64,000 nt of DNA from positions 2,356,001-2,420,000 of the forward strand of contig OY782858.1 of assembly GCA_963678465.1 (NCBI GenBank), in the 5' to 3' direction. The position numbers and the translations under genes were made by a program. The DNA comes from Paludibacter sp963678465. GTDB lineage: Bacteria > Bacteroidota > Bacteroidia > Bacteroidales > Paludibacteraceae. Under the pieces are notes generated by a model. That model did no database searches. It saw only the letters and a program-made list of their open reading frames with translations, and was not told the DNA's origin. Position 1 is the first letter of the stretch. Every line of letters starts with the position of its first letter. Below are positions 1 to 9,867 of the stretch, piece after piece.

Positions 1-969
1 TTGTGCCAGACTTTTCAACTCGTTTTCGTACACACTGTAATCGGTAAACTCGTTCACAGTCTGAAAATCGTTTTCATCAGAAGGAGCAATCGACTGTTGT
101 TCAATTATTTTTCCTACTCCTTTATCGGAAGTAACAAAATAATAACCATAACTTGAATATGGATTAATAGTATGGGTAAAAATATTTATCGAACTGTCGT
201 ACTTCCATTTATTAATTCCCTGCGCGTAAAACAATATATAATCGCCGGCATTAAAAACTCCATCTGCACCCTTTTCCATATGAATAGCCACCTCCGGCAA
301 GTCATCTGCTTTTGGAACAAGAAAACTCTGTTCGAGCATAGCGCCACCATAGCCGAAGATACGGACATTTGCAGGCGACACTCCCATGGAGCTTAAATCT
401 TCATAGGTCAATTTATAAACACCTGAATTTACAATTCTGATTTTGACAAACTTTCCATCAGCCAATACTGAATTCGGAGCATAGCTATGTATCGTTGCTG
501 CTTTTGATTTTTGTGCAGATGCTGTTTTCGTTATGGATAAGTCAAAAGATTTGATTTTCAGCAACTGGCCATCGCGCAACACAAAGGGGAAGACATTTAT
601 ATCCAAAAAACTATTTCCACGTTCGCGAAGAATGGAAGTTCTCACTTTTGGCTGCTCTGCGGGTGTTAATGCAGATAAAACAATTTCAGATTCTTCTTTC
701 GGGACAGGCATATAAACAGCATTATCTACAGACGCTGTATACTCAAATGCCATATCGGCGTCGATTCTCTTATTTAACCATGGCAACTGGTTTTCTTCAA
801 TATAAACCGCATTTTCTAAAGCAATCACAGGCTTATTGTAGTCGCCTGCCTTCCATTGCTGAACACCCTGCCAGTTCAACCTATAAGATGACATAACCAC
901 ACTTGACTGCGCCAACAAACTAAACGTCAGAAGGACAAACAGAAAAGATAAAATTATTTTTTGTTTCAT
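1..969 (-). CDS. porU: Type IX secretion system sortase PorU, N-terminal part (cut by window edge)
   Basis: The frame is open from the ATG at 969 to the window edge, giving the first 323 residues of a protein that in the family is usually over 1100 residues. Residues 1-20 form a signal peptide ending in LLAQ. Further on, the stretch VYKLTYEDLSSMG followed by NVRIFGYGGAM, DLPEVAIHM, GDYILFYAQG and HTINPYSSYGYYF is the recognisable PorU N-terminal region that precedes the C25 gingipain-like peptidase domain, which would lie outside the window. PorU is the outer-membrane-associated sortase that removes the C-terminal signal of type IX cargo and attaches it to A-LPS. A cargo with such a signal lies at 11.6-13.6 kb. 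The downstream part and catalytic residues cannot be seen, so intactness is unknown. Confidence 0.88.
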   Translation of the reverse strand, partial: MKQKIILSFLFVLLTFSLLAQSSVVMSSYRLNWQGVQQWKAGDYNKPVIALENAVYIEENQLPWLNKRIDADMAFEYTASVDNAVYMPVPKEESEIVLSALTPAEQPKVRTSILRERGNSFLDINVFPFVLRDGQLLKIKSFDLSITKTASAQKSKAATIHSYAPNSVLADGKFVKIRIVNSGVYKLTYEDLSSMGVSPANVRIFGYGGAMLEQSFLVPKADDLPEVAIHMEKGADGVFNAGDYILFYAQGINKWKYDSSINIFTHTINPYSSYGYYFVTSDKGVGKIIEQQSIAPSDENDFQTVNEFTDYSVYENELKSLAQ

Positions 970-1059
970 GTAAAACGCAAAAAATTGAAGGTGATTGAAT
1001 ATCAATAGAAACGGCAGTAAAACATAATTATTGTTTAGCTCGAAAAAATGGAGTGAACG

Positions 1060-1671
1060 TTATTTGATTTTAAAATCGAACATTTTCGAATCGAATATAA
1101 AACCTTCAAGTCTATCGTCAACCGCTACTTTCCCAACTCCTGCAGGTGTACCTGTAAACAGAATATCACCTATTTTTAAAGTAAAGAAACAACTTACATA
1201 CGCTATTAGTTCATCAATTGGAAAAATCATGTCGGCCGAATGACCCTGCTGAACAGTTGTTCCATTCAGCTGAAGACTGAAACGAATGTCCTGTACATTA
1301 CCCAATTTTTCTACAGGAATAAAATCGCCAATCACAGCCGAATTATCGAACGCTTTAGATATTTCCCAGGGTTTTCCTTCGTTTTTAAGACGTCGTTGCA
1401 CATCGCGGGCGGTAAAGTCGACTCCCAAACCAATCTCGGAATAATACCTGTGGGCATATTTGGGAGCAATATTTTTACCCAACCTATTTATTTTAATAAT
1501 AAGTTCGGTTTCGTAATGCAATTCTTCAGTGAAATCGGGAATAAAAAATGGTTTGTTATTTCTTAACAGAGCTGTATCTGGTTTCATGAACACAACAGGT
1601 TCGGAGGGATGTTTTGAGTTAAGCTCTTTGTTGTGCTCGATATAATTCTGACCTATTGCAAGTATTTTCAT
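1060..1671 (-). CDS. Fumarylacetoacetate hydrolase family protein (acylpyruvase-like)
   Basis: A 203-residue protein of about the minimal FAH-fold length. It begins KILAIGQNYIEH, keeps the metal-binding pattern (ETELIIKI in the middle, then VDFTARDVQ and SKAFDNSAVIGDF) and ends with the family signature LFTGTPAGVG. FAH-family enzymes of this size hydrolyse acylpyruvates or decarboxylate oxaloacetate; the exact substrate cannot be read from sequence. Its ATG overlaps the rex stop codon (ATGA), so it is probably co-transcribed with and translationally coupled to rex. No reason to doubt it is intact. Confidence 0.85.
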   Translation of the reverse strand: MKILAIGQNYIEHNKELNSKHPSEPVVFMKPDTALLRNNKPFFIPDFTEELHYETELIIKINRLGKNIAPKYAHRYYSEIGLGVDFTARDVQRRLKNEGKPWEISKAFDNSAVIGDFIPVEKLGNVQDIRFSLQLNGTTVQQGHSADMIFPIDELIAYVSCFFTLKIGDILFTGTPAGVGKVAVDDRLEGFIFDSKMFDFKIK

Positions 1672-2360
1672 TTTAAAAGCTGATTATTTTTCTTTTTATT
1701 GCTATTTTCAGATTCGTTGATCGCATTCAGTCTATTAAACATCACTGCCAAATGAGCATAGATAGAGGTGTTTTGAACGATTACTTTTTCGGGAACACGG
1801 ATACGGTAAGGCGTAAAATTCCAAATGGCCTGAATGCCACCTTCCACCATTATTTCGGAAACAGCCTGCGCCTTATCCACAGGAACGGTAAGAATCCCAA
1901 TGTTGATGCCGGTTAATTTCTGCAATTCGGCAAACCTCTCGATGTGATGAATCGGGATGTGATTAATGCTGGTGCCCGAAAGTTCAAATTTCACGTCGAA
2001 TCCTGCTACAATTTCCAATCCGAACTGATTTAGACCATTGTCATGCATTAACGCTCCACCCAGGCTTCCTACTCCAAACAAAAAAGCACTGTGAGCATCG
2101 GTAAAACCAAGAAAAGCTTCCAAAACATCAACCAATTCACGTACATCGTAGCCTACACGTGTTTTTCCTGAAATTTGTACATACGACAAATCCTTGGCCA
2201 CCATTGACGCATCTACAGCTATATTCTTAGCTATTTGGGTGGACGATAAAAACAATTCACCTTCCTTCAAAACTAATTGAGCATAAGCCAGATACCAAGG
2301 CAACCGTCTCAAAGTAGGTTCCGGAACTTTAAAAAATTGAGTTGGAAATGAATTAGTCAT
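1668..2360 (-). CDS. rex: Redox-sensing transcriptional repressor Rex
   Basis: A 230-residue protein with an N-terminal winged helix (TLRRLPWYLAYAQ, then SSTQIAKNIAVDASMVAKDLSYV) and a C-terminal Rossmann domain with the nucleotide-binding glycine motif FGVGSLGGALM. Rex senses the NADH/NAD ratio and represses fermentative and respiratory genes when NADH is low, acting as a dimer on DNA. Length and domain order match the family. It is divergent from leuS, with about 200 bp between them, and overlaps the downstream FAH gene by 4 bp. A TATTTTTG box lies about 30 bp upstream. Confidence 0.93.
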   Translation of the reverse strand: MTNSFPTQFFKVPEPTLRRLPWYLAYAQLVLKEGELFLSSTQIAKNIAVDASMVAKDLSYVQISGKTRVGYDVRELVDVLEAFLGFTDAHSAFLFGVGSLGGALMHDNGLNQFGLEIVAGFDVKFELSGTSINHIPIHHIERFAELQKLTGINIGILTVPVDKAQAVSEIMVEGGIQAIWNFTPYRIRVPEKVIVQNTSIYAHLAVMFNRLNAINESENSNKKKNNQLLK

Positions 2361-2389
2361 GAAAATTAGTATTTGGGTATTTTGTCATG

Positions 2390-2397
2390 CAAAAATA
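2390..2397 (-). promoter_or_regulatory. Putative -7 box (TATTTTTG) of rex
   Basis: On the minus strand TATTTTTG fits the Bacteroidota -7 consensus TAnnTTTG and lies 30 bp upstream of the rex ATG. No good -33 TTTG at the usual 19-21 bp spacing was seen. Confidence 0.45.
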
Positions 2398-2490
2398 ATC
2401 ATTTTTTTTATATCCTCTAATTTTCAAATCATTAAAAACTCTTCCGATTGAATTTGAGCTATTTTCTTATGGGTAATTCAATAAAATGTT

Positions 2491-2498
2491 TAACTTTG
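2491..2498 (+). promoter_or_regulatory. Putative -7 box (TAACTTTG) of leuS
   Basis: TAACTTTG matches TAnnTTTG and lies 66 bp before the leuS start. The -33 element is not clear. Confidence 0.45.
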
Positions 2499-2563
2499 CA
2501 GTTCGAAAATCTGAAACAAAATCATTCTTCAATACACTGATTATCATCAATTAACAATATCTC

Positions 2564-5317
2564 ATGGAGTACAATTTTAATGAAATAGAGCAAAAGTGGC
2601 AAGCTTACTGGAAAGAAAAAGAAACTTACAAAGTTGATGTCGACAGAAACAAACCCAAATACTATGTACTTGACATGTTTCCTTATCCTTCGGGTGCAGG
2701 ATTACACGTTGGTCATCCGCTAGGCTACATTGCTTCCGACATTTTCAGTAGATACAAACGCCTACAAGGCTTTAATGTACTTCATCCAATGGGTTATGAC
2801 GCCTATGGACTTCCAGCAGAACAATATGCTATCCAAACGGGTCAGCACCCTGCTGTAACTACAAAAATCAATATTGCCCGCTACCGCGAACAGTTGGAAA
2901 AAATTGGTTTTTGTTACGATTGGGACCGCGAAATCCGTACCTGCGAACCCGACTATTACAAATGGACTCAGTGGGCATTTATTCAAATGTTTAATCACTA
3001 TTTTGATAATAGCTTGCAGAAAGCTCAACCTATTACAGGGTTGGTAAAACAATTTGAGGTTTCGGGAACTGAAAATATTCAGGCTGTTTGCACCGAAGAG
3101 CTATTTTTGACTGCCGAAGAATGGAAAGCAAAATCAGAAAAAGAGCAACAGGAAATACTGCTAAACTACAGAATTGCTTACTTAGCCGACCTTAAAGTGA
3201 ACTGGTGCCCGGCACTTGGAACTGTTTTGGCTAACGATGAAGTGAGCGAAGGACTTTCGGTTCGTGGTGGTCATCCGGTAGAGCAACGTGTAATGCGTCA
3301 GTGGAGTTTGCGTGTTTCGGCTTATGCACAACGTTTGCTCGACGGTTTAGATAAAATTGATTGGACTGATTCACTCAAAGAAACTCAGAAAAACTGGATT
3401 GGACGCAGCGAAGGAGCCGAAATGAAATTCAAACTGAAAGATCAGGATGTTGAATTCGAGATTTTCACAACCCGTGCCGACACAATTTACGGCGTTACAT
3501 TTATGGTGCTTGCTCCCGAAAGCGAATTAGTGAAAGTTTGTACAACTGCAGCTCAGACTGCTGAAGTAGAGGCTTATCTTACAGCTACAAAAAAACGCAC
3601 TGAGCGCGAACGTATTGCTGATCGTCGGGTTACCGGAGTTTTTTCCGGTTCGTATGCCATAAATCCTGTGAGCGGAACTGAAATTCCGGTTTATATTTCT
3701 GATTATGTATTAGCCGGTTATGGAACAGGAGCTATTATGGCAGTTCCGGCGCATGACAGCCGCGACTATGCTTTTGCAAAACACTTCAATTTACCTATCA
3801 TTCCACTGATTGAAGGTTGTGATGTGAGTGAAGAAAGTTTGGATGCAAAAGAAGGAATTATGATGAATTCCGGATTTTTGAATGGATTAACTGTAAAAGA
3901 AGCTATTGCAGCTGCTAAAAAATATATTGCCGAAAAAGGCATCGGTCGTGTAAAGGTAAACTACCGTTTGCGCGATGCAATTTTTAGCCGTCAACGTTAT
4001 TGGGGTGAGCCATTTCCTGTTTATTACAAGGATGGAATGCCATATATGCTCGACGAAAGTCGTTTGCCATTGGAGTTACCCGAAATTGATAAATTTCTGC
4101 CAACAGAAAAAGGTGAGCCACCACTTGGACGCGCTAAAGGTTGGGAAATTGATGGAAATCCGTTGGAATTAAATACCATGCCGGGTTTTGCAGGTTCTTC
4201 TGCTTATTACCTGCGCTACATGGATCCGAAAAACGATAACGCATTGGTAAGTCCCGAAGTGAATGGTTACTGGCGCAATGTGGATTTGTATATCGGCGGA
4301 ACTGAACATGCTACAGGTCACCTGATATACAGCCGTTTCTGGAACAAATTTTTATTCGATTTAGGAATTGTTTGCGAAGAAGAGCCGTTCAAAAAACTGA
4401 TCAATCAGGGAATGATTCAGGGAAGAAGTAATTTTGTATACCGCATAAAAGATACAAATACTTTTGTTTCGTTGAATTTAAAAGATCAATACGAAACTAC
4501 GCAGATTCATTGCGATGTAAATATTGTTTCGAATGACATACTGGATATTGAGAAGTTCAAAAACTGGAATCCTGAATACAAAACTGCCGAATTTATTCTT
4601 GAAGATGGTAAATATATTTGCGGATGGGCAGTTGAGAAAATGTCGAAATCGATGTATAATGTGGTGAATCCGGATGATATCGTTGAAAAATACGGAGCAG
4701 ATACTTTGCGTTTGTACGAAATGTTCCTCGGGCCGTTGGAACAATCGAAACCATGGGATACCAACGGAATTGATGGTGTGCATCGCTTTTTGAAAAAACT
4801 GTGGAGTTTGTTCTTTAAAGATGGTAATTTATTGGTGAATAACGATAAACCTACTGCCGATGAACTGAAAACGTTGCATAAAACGATCAAGAAAATTACT
4901 TTTGATATAGAGAATTTCTCCTACAACACTTCGGTTTCAGCATTTATGATTTGTGTAAACGAGTTGTTTACACTTAAATGCAGCAAAAAAGCAATTCTTG
5001 AACCATTGGTAATTTTGCTGGCGCCATTTGCTCCGCATATTGCCGAAGAATTGTATCATGCGCTGGGAAATACCGAAACAGTTTGCGATGCCACGTTCCC
5101 AGTTTGCAACGAAGCTTATTTGGTCGAAAGCTCAGTAAAATACCCGATTTCATTCAATGGAAAAGTGCGTTTTACGCTTGAACTGCCTGCCGACATGAAC
5201 AAAGAAGAAGTTGAAAAAACTGCATTGGCCAACGAACAAACCCTGAAACAACTTGGAGGTAATTCTCCCAAAAAAGTGATCGTTGTTCCCGGAAAAATTG
5301 TGAATATTGTAATTTAA
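2564..5317 (+). CDS. leuS: Leucyl-tRNA synthetase
   Basis: 917 residues, class I aminoacyl-tRNA synthetase charging tRNA-Leu. The HIGH-type motif is HVGH at residues 48-51 following FPYPSGAGL. The KMSKS loop is at 692-696. The CP1 editing domain lies between (FTTRADTIYGVTF, TGAIMAVPAHDSRDYAFA), and a roughly 60-residue insertion, the LeuRS-specific domain, precedes KMSKS. The C-terminal anticodon-binding helices and a final small domain are present. The start ATG follows an A/T-rich leader without Shine-Dalgarno sequence, as is usual for this phylum. Complete and ordinary. Confidence 0.97.
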   Translation: MEYNFNEIEQKWQAYWKEKETYKVDVDRNKPKYYVLDMFPYPSGAGLHVGHPLGYIASDIFSRYKRLQGFNVLHPMGYDAYGLPAEQYAIQTGQHPAVTTKINIARYREQLEKIGFCYDWDREIRTCEPDYYKWTQWAFIQMFNHYFDNSLQKAQPITGLVKQFEVSGTENIQAVCTEELFLTAEEWKAKSEKEQQEILLNYRIAYLADLKVNWCPALGTVLANDEVSEGLSVRGGHPVEQRVMRQWSLRVSAYAQRLLDGLDKIDWTDSLKETQKNWIGRSEGAEMKFKLKDQDVEFEIFTTRADTIYGVTFMVLAPESELVKVCTTAAQTAEVEAYLTATKKRTERERIADRRVTGVFSGSYAINPVSGTEIPVYISDYVLAGYGTGAIMAVPAHDSRDYAFAKHFNLPIIPLIEGCDVSEESLDAKEGIMMNSGFLNGLTVKEAIAAAKKYIAEKGIGRVKVNYRLRDAIFSRQRYWGEPFPVYYKDGMPYMLDESRLPLELPEIDKFLPTEKGEPPLGRAKGWEIDGNPLELNTMPGFAGSSAYYLRYMDPKNDNALVSPEVNGYWRNVDLYIGGTEHATGHLIYSRFWNKFLFDLGIVCEEEPFKKLINQGMIQGRSNFVYRIKDTNTFVSLNLKDQYETTQIHCDVNIVSNDILDIEKFKNWNPEYKTAEFILEDGKYICGWAVEKMSKSMYNVVNPDDIVEKYGADTLRLYEMFLGPLEQSKPWDTNGIDGVHRFLKKLWSLFFKDGNLLVNNDKPTADELKTLHKTIKKITFDIENFSYNTSVSAFMICVNELFTLKCSKKAILEPLVILLAPFAPHIAEELYHALGNTETVCDATFPVCNEAYLVESSVKYPISFNGKVRFTLELPADMNKEEVEKTALANEQTLKQLGGNSPKKVIVVPGKIVNIVI

Positions 5318-5375
5318 CAAATTGCTGATTCCCTCAGGAATTATTGATTTTTTCAAACATTTGTAACTCTTTGAT

Positions 5376-6302
5376 ATGATCAAGACATTAAGACAGAAAA
5401 GCAGAACAAATTTAGGTACTCCCTTAAAAGCCAAGAGCAAACACATCTGGAACGAAATAAGGGAATATCTTTTTATTGCATTTGGTCTGTTTCTGTACGC
5501 CGGTGCCTGGAAGGCTTTTTTATTGCCTCATCAAATTACAGGCGGTGGAGTTACCGGTATTGGGGCTATCCTGTATTATGCCACCGGGCTTCCAATTTCG
5601 GTCACTTATTTTGCAATTAATTTTGTGCTTTTAGCCATTGCCGTGAAGAGCATAGGTTGGTTGTTCAGTCTGCGAACCATTTACGGAGTAGCTATTATCA
5701 CAATATTCTTTGCCGTTTTACCACAAGCCACGCCGGGAACTTTTGTTGAAGCCACCGACGATTTTATGGCGTGCGTAATTGGCGGTTTGTTGTCGGGGGC
5801 CGGAATTGGTATCGTTTTTCTTTCTAACGGAAGCTCGGGAGGTACTGACATCATAGCCAAAGTAGTGAACAAATACAGGAACATCACCCTCGGCAGAATT
5901 CTCCTTTACTGCGATGTTTTGATCATCTGTTCTTCCTATTTCTTTAAGTTTGGTAGCATCGAAACCATTGTTTACGGACTTACCGCCATGGCAATTACAA
6001 CGCTGTCGGTGGACATGGTTATCAACGGTGTGCGACAATCGGTTCAGTTTTTTATTTTTTCGAAAGAATACGAGCAAATTGCCACGCGCATTAATCTCGA
6101 AGTGCATCGTGGAGTTACAATTCTCGACGGAATGGGCTGGTACTCGAAAGAACCGGTAAAGGTAATCACTGTGATTGCCCGAAAAAATGAATCGATAAAA
6201 ATATTCCGTATTGTAAAAGAAATTGATCCGAATGCATTCATTTCCCAATCGTCAGCCATTGGTGTGTACGGCGAAGGTTTCGATGTAATTAAAGCAAAAT
6301 AA
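5376..6302 (+). CDS. YitT family membrane protein (DUF161/DUF2179)
   Basis: 308 residues with about five to six hydrophobic segments in the first 200 residues (for example LFIAFGLFLYAGAW, GGVTGIGAILYY, ACVIGGLLSGAGIGIVFLSNG) and a soluble C-terminal DUF2179 domain (ITVIARKNESIKIF ending NAFISQSSAIGVYGEGF). YitT proteins are inner-membrane proteins of unknown transport or sensing function. The gene starts 58 bp after leuS and ends 9 bp before the flippase gene, so it may be read with either. Confidence 0.88.
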   Translation: MIKTLRQKSRTNLGTPLKAKSKHIWNEIREYLFIAFGLFLYAGAWKAFLLPHQITGGGVTGIGAILYYATGLPISVTYFAINFVLLAIAVKSIGWLFSLRTIYGVAIITIFFAVLPQATPGTFVEATDDFMACVIGGLLSGAGIGIVFLSNGSSGGTDIIAKVVNKYRNITLGRILLYCDVLIICSSYFFKFGSIETIVYGLTAMAITTLSVDMVINGVRQSVQFFIFSKEYEQIATRINLEVHRGVTILDGMGWYSKEPVKVITVIARKNESIKIFRIVKEIDPNAFISQSSAIGVYGEGFDVIKAK

Positions 6303-6311
6303 CCTGAAAAA

Positions 6312-7775
6312 ATGGGCGACAATCTGAAACAAAAAACTGTAAATGCTCTAAAATGGTCAACGATAGACCGGTTTGGTCAACAGGCTGTACAGATGATAAT
6401 TGGAGTCATTTTAGCTCGTTTATTATCACCGTCAGATTACGGTTTATTAGGTTTGATAATGATTTTTTCTGGCCTTTCGTTTGTGTTGGTCGAAAGTGGT
6501 TTTGGCCAGTCATTAATACGCAAAAAGGATGCTAACGAAACTGACTATAACTCTGTTTTCTATTTTAATATATTTGTTTCAATTTTTCTTTACATAATTC
6601 TTTTCTTTTCAATACCGTATATTTCCAATTACTTCAAACAACCTCAACTCGTCAGTATTGGAAGAGTAATTTTTCTTGCTATTCTTTTCAATGCTTTTTA
6701 TTTAGTCCCTTTTGCTATGATGGTAAAAGAGATGAATTTTAAGTCTGTAGCAAAAGTAAATTTTTTTGCTACAATTCTGAGCGGATTAATTGGAGTAACT
6801 CTTGCTTTTCTAAAATATGGTGTTTGGTCATTAGTAGCGCAGCAAGTGGCATTTCACTTTTTAAGGATGATTGCCTATCAGCATTTTGTAAAATGGAAAC
6901 CGAAAGCTCTTTTCTCGATGAAAGTAATTCTGGAATTTGGAAGTTACAGCGTTCACATTTTAGGAACTTCGGTATTAAATGTCATTTTCAATAACCTTTA
7001 CGTACTTATTTTAGGAAAATACTACGAAAAAAATGATGTTGGATATTATACTCAGGCGAATAAATTAAGTGAAACATTTAATTTCAGTTTTCAGCAAATA
7101 CTACTCGGAAGTACATTTTCTATGTTCAGTCAGATACAAGAAGACACAGAGAGATTAAGACGTATTTTCAGAGAAATTACAAAAAAAACAGCATTAATTA
7201 CAATACCAGTCATGCTTGTATTCATCGCCATTGCTGAACCCTTTATTTCTGTTTTACTTTCCGAGAAATGGATTCTCTCTGTAACTTATTTTCAGTTACT
7301 TTGCCTCGCGTCTGTAACAACACCTTTTTTCGCACTGAATATAAGCATTTTAAATGCGCGTGGTTTATCAAAAACAACCTTTAAATTGGAGTTATTTAAA
7401 AAGGGACTTATTCTTTTATCAGTGCTGATCTGTTTTAATTATGGGATTATTGCTATGTTATGGGGATATGCAGCTTCAAATTTTGTAGCATATCTCATAT
7501 CGGTTTTTTATGTAAAAAAAGACATCAAACATTATATAAAAAATCAATTGACCGATTTACTGCCCGGAGTGATTTTAAGTCTAATAACTGCTATACCTGC
7601 ATTATTTCTGTCTTTTATATTGAAAAACAACTTCGTGTTACTTTTCACTCAGATATTGCTGGTACTTTTAATTTACATACTAAGTATCCGCAAAATTCAA
7701 CCTCAATTATACGACAAAGCCTATTCTATAATAGTAGAAAATATAAACAAATTTGCAAAAAAAAATCAGCTATAG
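6312..7775 (+). CDS. Lipopolysaccharide/O-antigen flippase (MOP superfamily, WzxC-like)
   Basis: 487 residues, almost entirely hydrophobic helices (about 12-14), opening with KWSTIDRFGQQAVQMIIGVILARLLSPSDYGLLG, the hallmark of polysaccharide flippases of the MOP exporter superfamily. It would move lipid-linked oligosaccharide across the inner membrane. It follows the YitT gene by 9 bp, and its 3' end overlaps the convergent glycosyltransferase gene by 6 bp. Base composition is more A/T-rich than leuS, as is common for surface polysaccharide genes that are exchanged between strains. Confidence 0.88.
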   Translation: MGDNLKQKTVNALKWSTIDRFGQQAVQMIIGVILARLLSPSDYGLLGLIMIFSGLSFVLVESGFGQSLIRKKDANETDYNSVFYFNIFVSIFLYIILFFSIPYISNYFKQPQLVSIGRVIFLAILFNAFYLVPFAMMVKEMNFKSVAKVNFFATILSGLIGVTLAFLKYGVWSLVAQQVAFHFLRMIAYQHFVKWKPKALFSMKVILEFGSYSVHILGTSVLNVIFNNLYVLILGKYYEKNDVGYYTQANKLSETFNFSFQQILLGSTFSMFSQIQEDTERLRRIFREITKKTALITIPVMLVFIAIAEPFISVLLSEKWILSVTYFQLLCLASVTTPFFALNISILNARGLSKTTFKLELFKKGLILLSVLICFNYGIIAMLWGYAASNFVAYLISVFYVKKDIKHYIKNQLTDLLPGVILSLITAIPALFLSFILKNNFVLLFTQILLVLLIYILSIRKIQPQLYDKAYSIIVENINKFAKKNQL

Positions 7776-8846
7776 CTTTCTCAACGAATCAAGTATCTCT
7801 TTTTCGCGTTTTTCAAAAGAGAACATTTCAATTACCCTATCTCGTGCCTGTTTTCCAGTCGTCATTGCCATCGCCTGAACAATTGCTCGTTCAACCTGCT
7901 CAACGTCACGCTGTTTAACCACAATACCCGTATTGCCTATTGCGTCTGGAATTCCATTAATATTTGAACCCACCGGAATACATTCAAGTAACATAGCTTC
8001 ACTCAAAGTGTTGGGCATGCCTTCCGTAATGGATGCTTGCACAAATACTTTAGCCTGATTGTATTTAATATTCAATATTTCATGTGAACAAAAAGATGGA
8101 ATTATCTCTAAGTTTTGTAATTGCGAAATTTTATATTTCTCCTCTACCCATTCCAAGTAATTAGGGTGAAGACCTATCAACACAAAATTCAGAGTTGGAT
8201 TACGTAAAGCAGTTTCAATAAACATGTCAAAACCTTTGTTGTAAAAATCGCCAATTTGACTCATTGTGCCTACAGTAAGTACCATGTTTTCAATTTTTTG
8301 AATTGAAGTATCACGAATAAAACGATTAGGATCGATCCCATTGTAAACAATTTCTATTTTCGTTTTTAAATCCTTCACGTAATATTGAATACCATCTATA
8401 TGCGGATGCTGAGCATTGTAATAATAATTTTCGTGATAAATCAGGGATGAATGATTTGCAATAATTAAGTCAGTATTTTTCAAAGCAAACTTCACACAGA
8501 GACCTCGTATTTTTTTTCTGTAAACCCCTTTGTTTAGTTCTGGATAGCAAACAGCCTCTTGCCCACCAATAAAAACAATCGTCTTTTTATGTAGCAATTT
8601 GCCCATAAAAGCCATTAATGCAGAATGGTAATCGGCAAACCATGAAACGAAAAGTACATTTTTATTAAATATAGTTGAAAGCAAGAAAAAGGTCAAACCA
8701 ATCAATTTCAATCCATAGATCAATTTATTCTTATTCTGACCCATTAGGAAGGGAATGACTTCATTTTCTTTCTCAAAAATTTGTTGATCGCCTCTAATAA
8801 ATGAAGAATTAGCTGGTTTGATATATATGATACGTTTCTTTTTCAT
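7770..8846 (-). CDS. Glycosyltransferase family 4 (GT-B fold)
   Basis: 358 residues. The C-terminal half carries the GT4 pattern: VLTVGTMSQIGDFYNKGFDMFIE, then the donor-binding stretch EGMPNTLSEAMLLECIPVGSN with the E-x7-E spacing and GIPDAIGNTGIVV. The N-terminal half is a Rossmann-like acceptor domain with an unusual opening for the family (IYIKPANSSFIRGDQQIF). It probably adds a sugar to a surface polysaccharide. Convergent with the flippase and divergent from the epimerase genes. Donor and acceptor are unknown. Confidence 0.85.
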   Translation of the reverse strand: MKKKRIIYIKPANSSFIRGDQQIFEKENEVIPFLMGQNKNKLIYGLKLIGLTFFLLSTIFNKNVLFVSWFADYHSALMAFMGKLLHKKTIVFIGGQEAVCYPELNKGVYRKKIRGLCVKFALKNTDLIIANHSSLIYHENYYYNAQHPHIDGIQYYVKDLKTKIEIVYNGIDPNRFIRDTSIQKIENMVLTVGTMSQIGDFYNKGFDMFIETALRNPTLNFVLIGLHPNYLEWVEEKYKISQLQNLEIIPSFCSHEILNIKYNQAKVFVQASITEGMPNTLSEAMLLECIPVGSNINGIPDAIGNTGIVVKQRDVEQVERAIVQAMAMTTGKQARDRVIEMFSFEKREKEILDSLRKL

Positions 8847-8875
8847 GATTGGTAACTTAATATTCTTTACGACTG

Positions 8876-8883
8876 CAAAAATA
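8876..8883 (-). promoter_or_regulatory. Putative -7 box (TATTTTTG) of the GT4 gene
   Basis: The minus-strand octamer TATTTTTG fits TAnnTTTG and lies 30 bp before the start of the glycosyltransferase, the same distance as in front of rex. Confidence 0.45.
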
Positions 8884-8988
8884 AGAAATCATTTCCACTT
8901 GAGCGAATATTGATTATTATTCCTTTGGCTGTGAAGAATATAATTTCACTTATTCACATTCATCTTTTAAACTATAAAAAGATTATTG

Positions 8989-8996
8989 TATCTTTG
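8989..8996 (+). promoter_or_regulatory. Putative -7 box (TATCTTTG) for the sugar-nucleotide operon
   Basis: TATCTTTG fits TAnnTTTG and lies 26 bp before the ATG at 9022. It would drive the three overlapping plus-strand genes 9022-11523. Confidence 0.5.
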
Positions 8997-9021
8997 ATGC
9001 TCAAAATCTTGAACACGAAAA

Positions 9022-9867
9022 ATGAAGATATTAGTAACCGGATTCTCAGGTTTTATTGGAACATATTTGGTTGAAAAATTAAAACAATATAATCATGAGT
9101 TAATACTCTTAGACATTTCAAATGGTGTTGATATTTGTGACTGGGAACAAATAAAACAGTACAATAATATCGATGTTATTATTCATTTAGCCAATTTATC
9201 TTTTGTACCTGCATCTTATTCAGATCCCCAAAATTTTTATACTACTAACTATTTAAGCACGCTGAATATGTTAGAATTATGCCGTAAAAATAATGCTCGA
9301 TTAATTTTCTTTAGTTCATACGTTTACGGACAACCACAATACCAACCCATTGACGAAGTCCATCCAATTCAGGCATTTAATCCTTACGCACAAACAAAAG
9401 TAATTTGTGAAAGCTTATGTGAAGGTTACTTTCGTGATTTCGGAGTACCTATAACTATCTTTAGGCCATTTAACATATACGGAACCGGGCAACATCCTGA
9501 TTTTTTAATTCCTACCATTATTCAACAAGCAATGAATGGAAAAATAGAGATAAAAGATGATCGCCCAAGACGAGATTATATCCATGTTAGTGATATTGTT
9601 GAGGCAGTCATTTCTGCTGTCGAAAAACCAAGTTCTGAAAAGCATATTTATAATTTAGGTAGCGGTGTTAGTTATTCGGTAAAAGAAATTGTGACGTTCG
9701 TACGAAGCTTTTTTGACAATGATATAGATTATATTTGCAAAAATGAGTATCGACCAAACGAAGTAATGGATACCGTTGCTAATATCAATAAAATTAAGTG
9801 TGAATTAAATTGGCAACCAAAAGTTACTATTGAAAAAGGCATACAAAAAATGATAATTTCGAAATAA
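9022..9867 (+). CDS. NAD-dependent epimerase/dehydratase (extended SDR)
   Basis: 281 residues. The N-terminal dinucleotide motif TGFSGFIGTYLVEKL, the FFSSYVYG strand and the active-site pair YAQTK place it in the extended short-chain dehydrogenase family. DYIHVSDIVEAV is the usual substrate-side motif. It acts on a nucleotide sugar, probably as a 4-epimerase or 4-reductase; the reaction is not certain. First gene of a three-gene operon; its stop overlaps the next start by one base (TAATG). Confidence 0.85.
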   Translation: MKILVTGFSGFIGTYLVEKLKQYNHELILLDISNGVDICDWEQIKQYNNIDVIIHLANLSFVPASYSDPQNFYTTNYLSTLNMLELCRKNNARLIFFSSYVYGQPQYQPIDEVHPIQAFNPYAQTKVICESLCEGYFRDFGVPITIFRPFNIYGTGQHPDFLIPTIIQQAMNGKIEIKDDRPRRDYIHVSDIVEAVISAVEKPSSEKHIYNLGSGVSYSVKEIVTFVRSFFDNDIDYICKNEYRPNEVMDTVANINKIKCELNWQPKVTIEKGIQKMIISK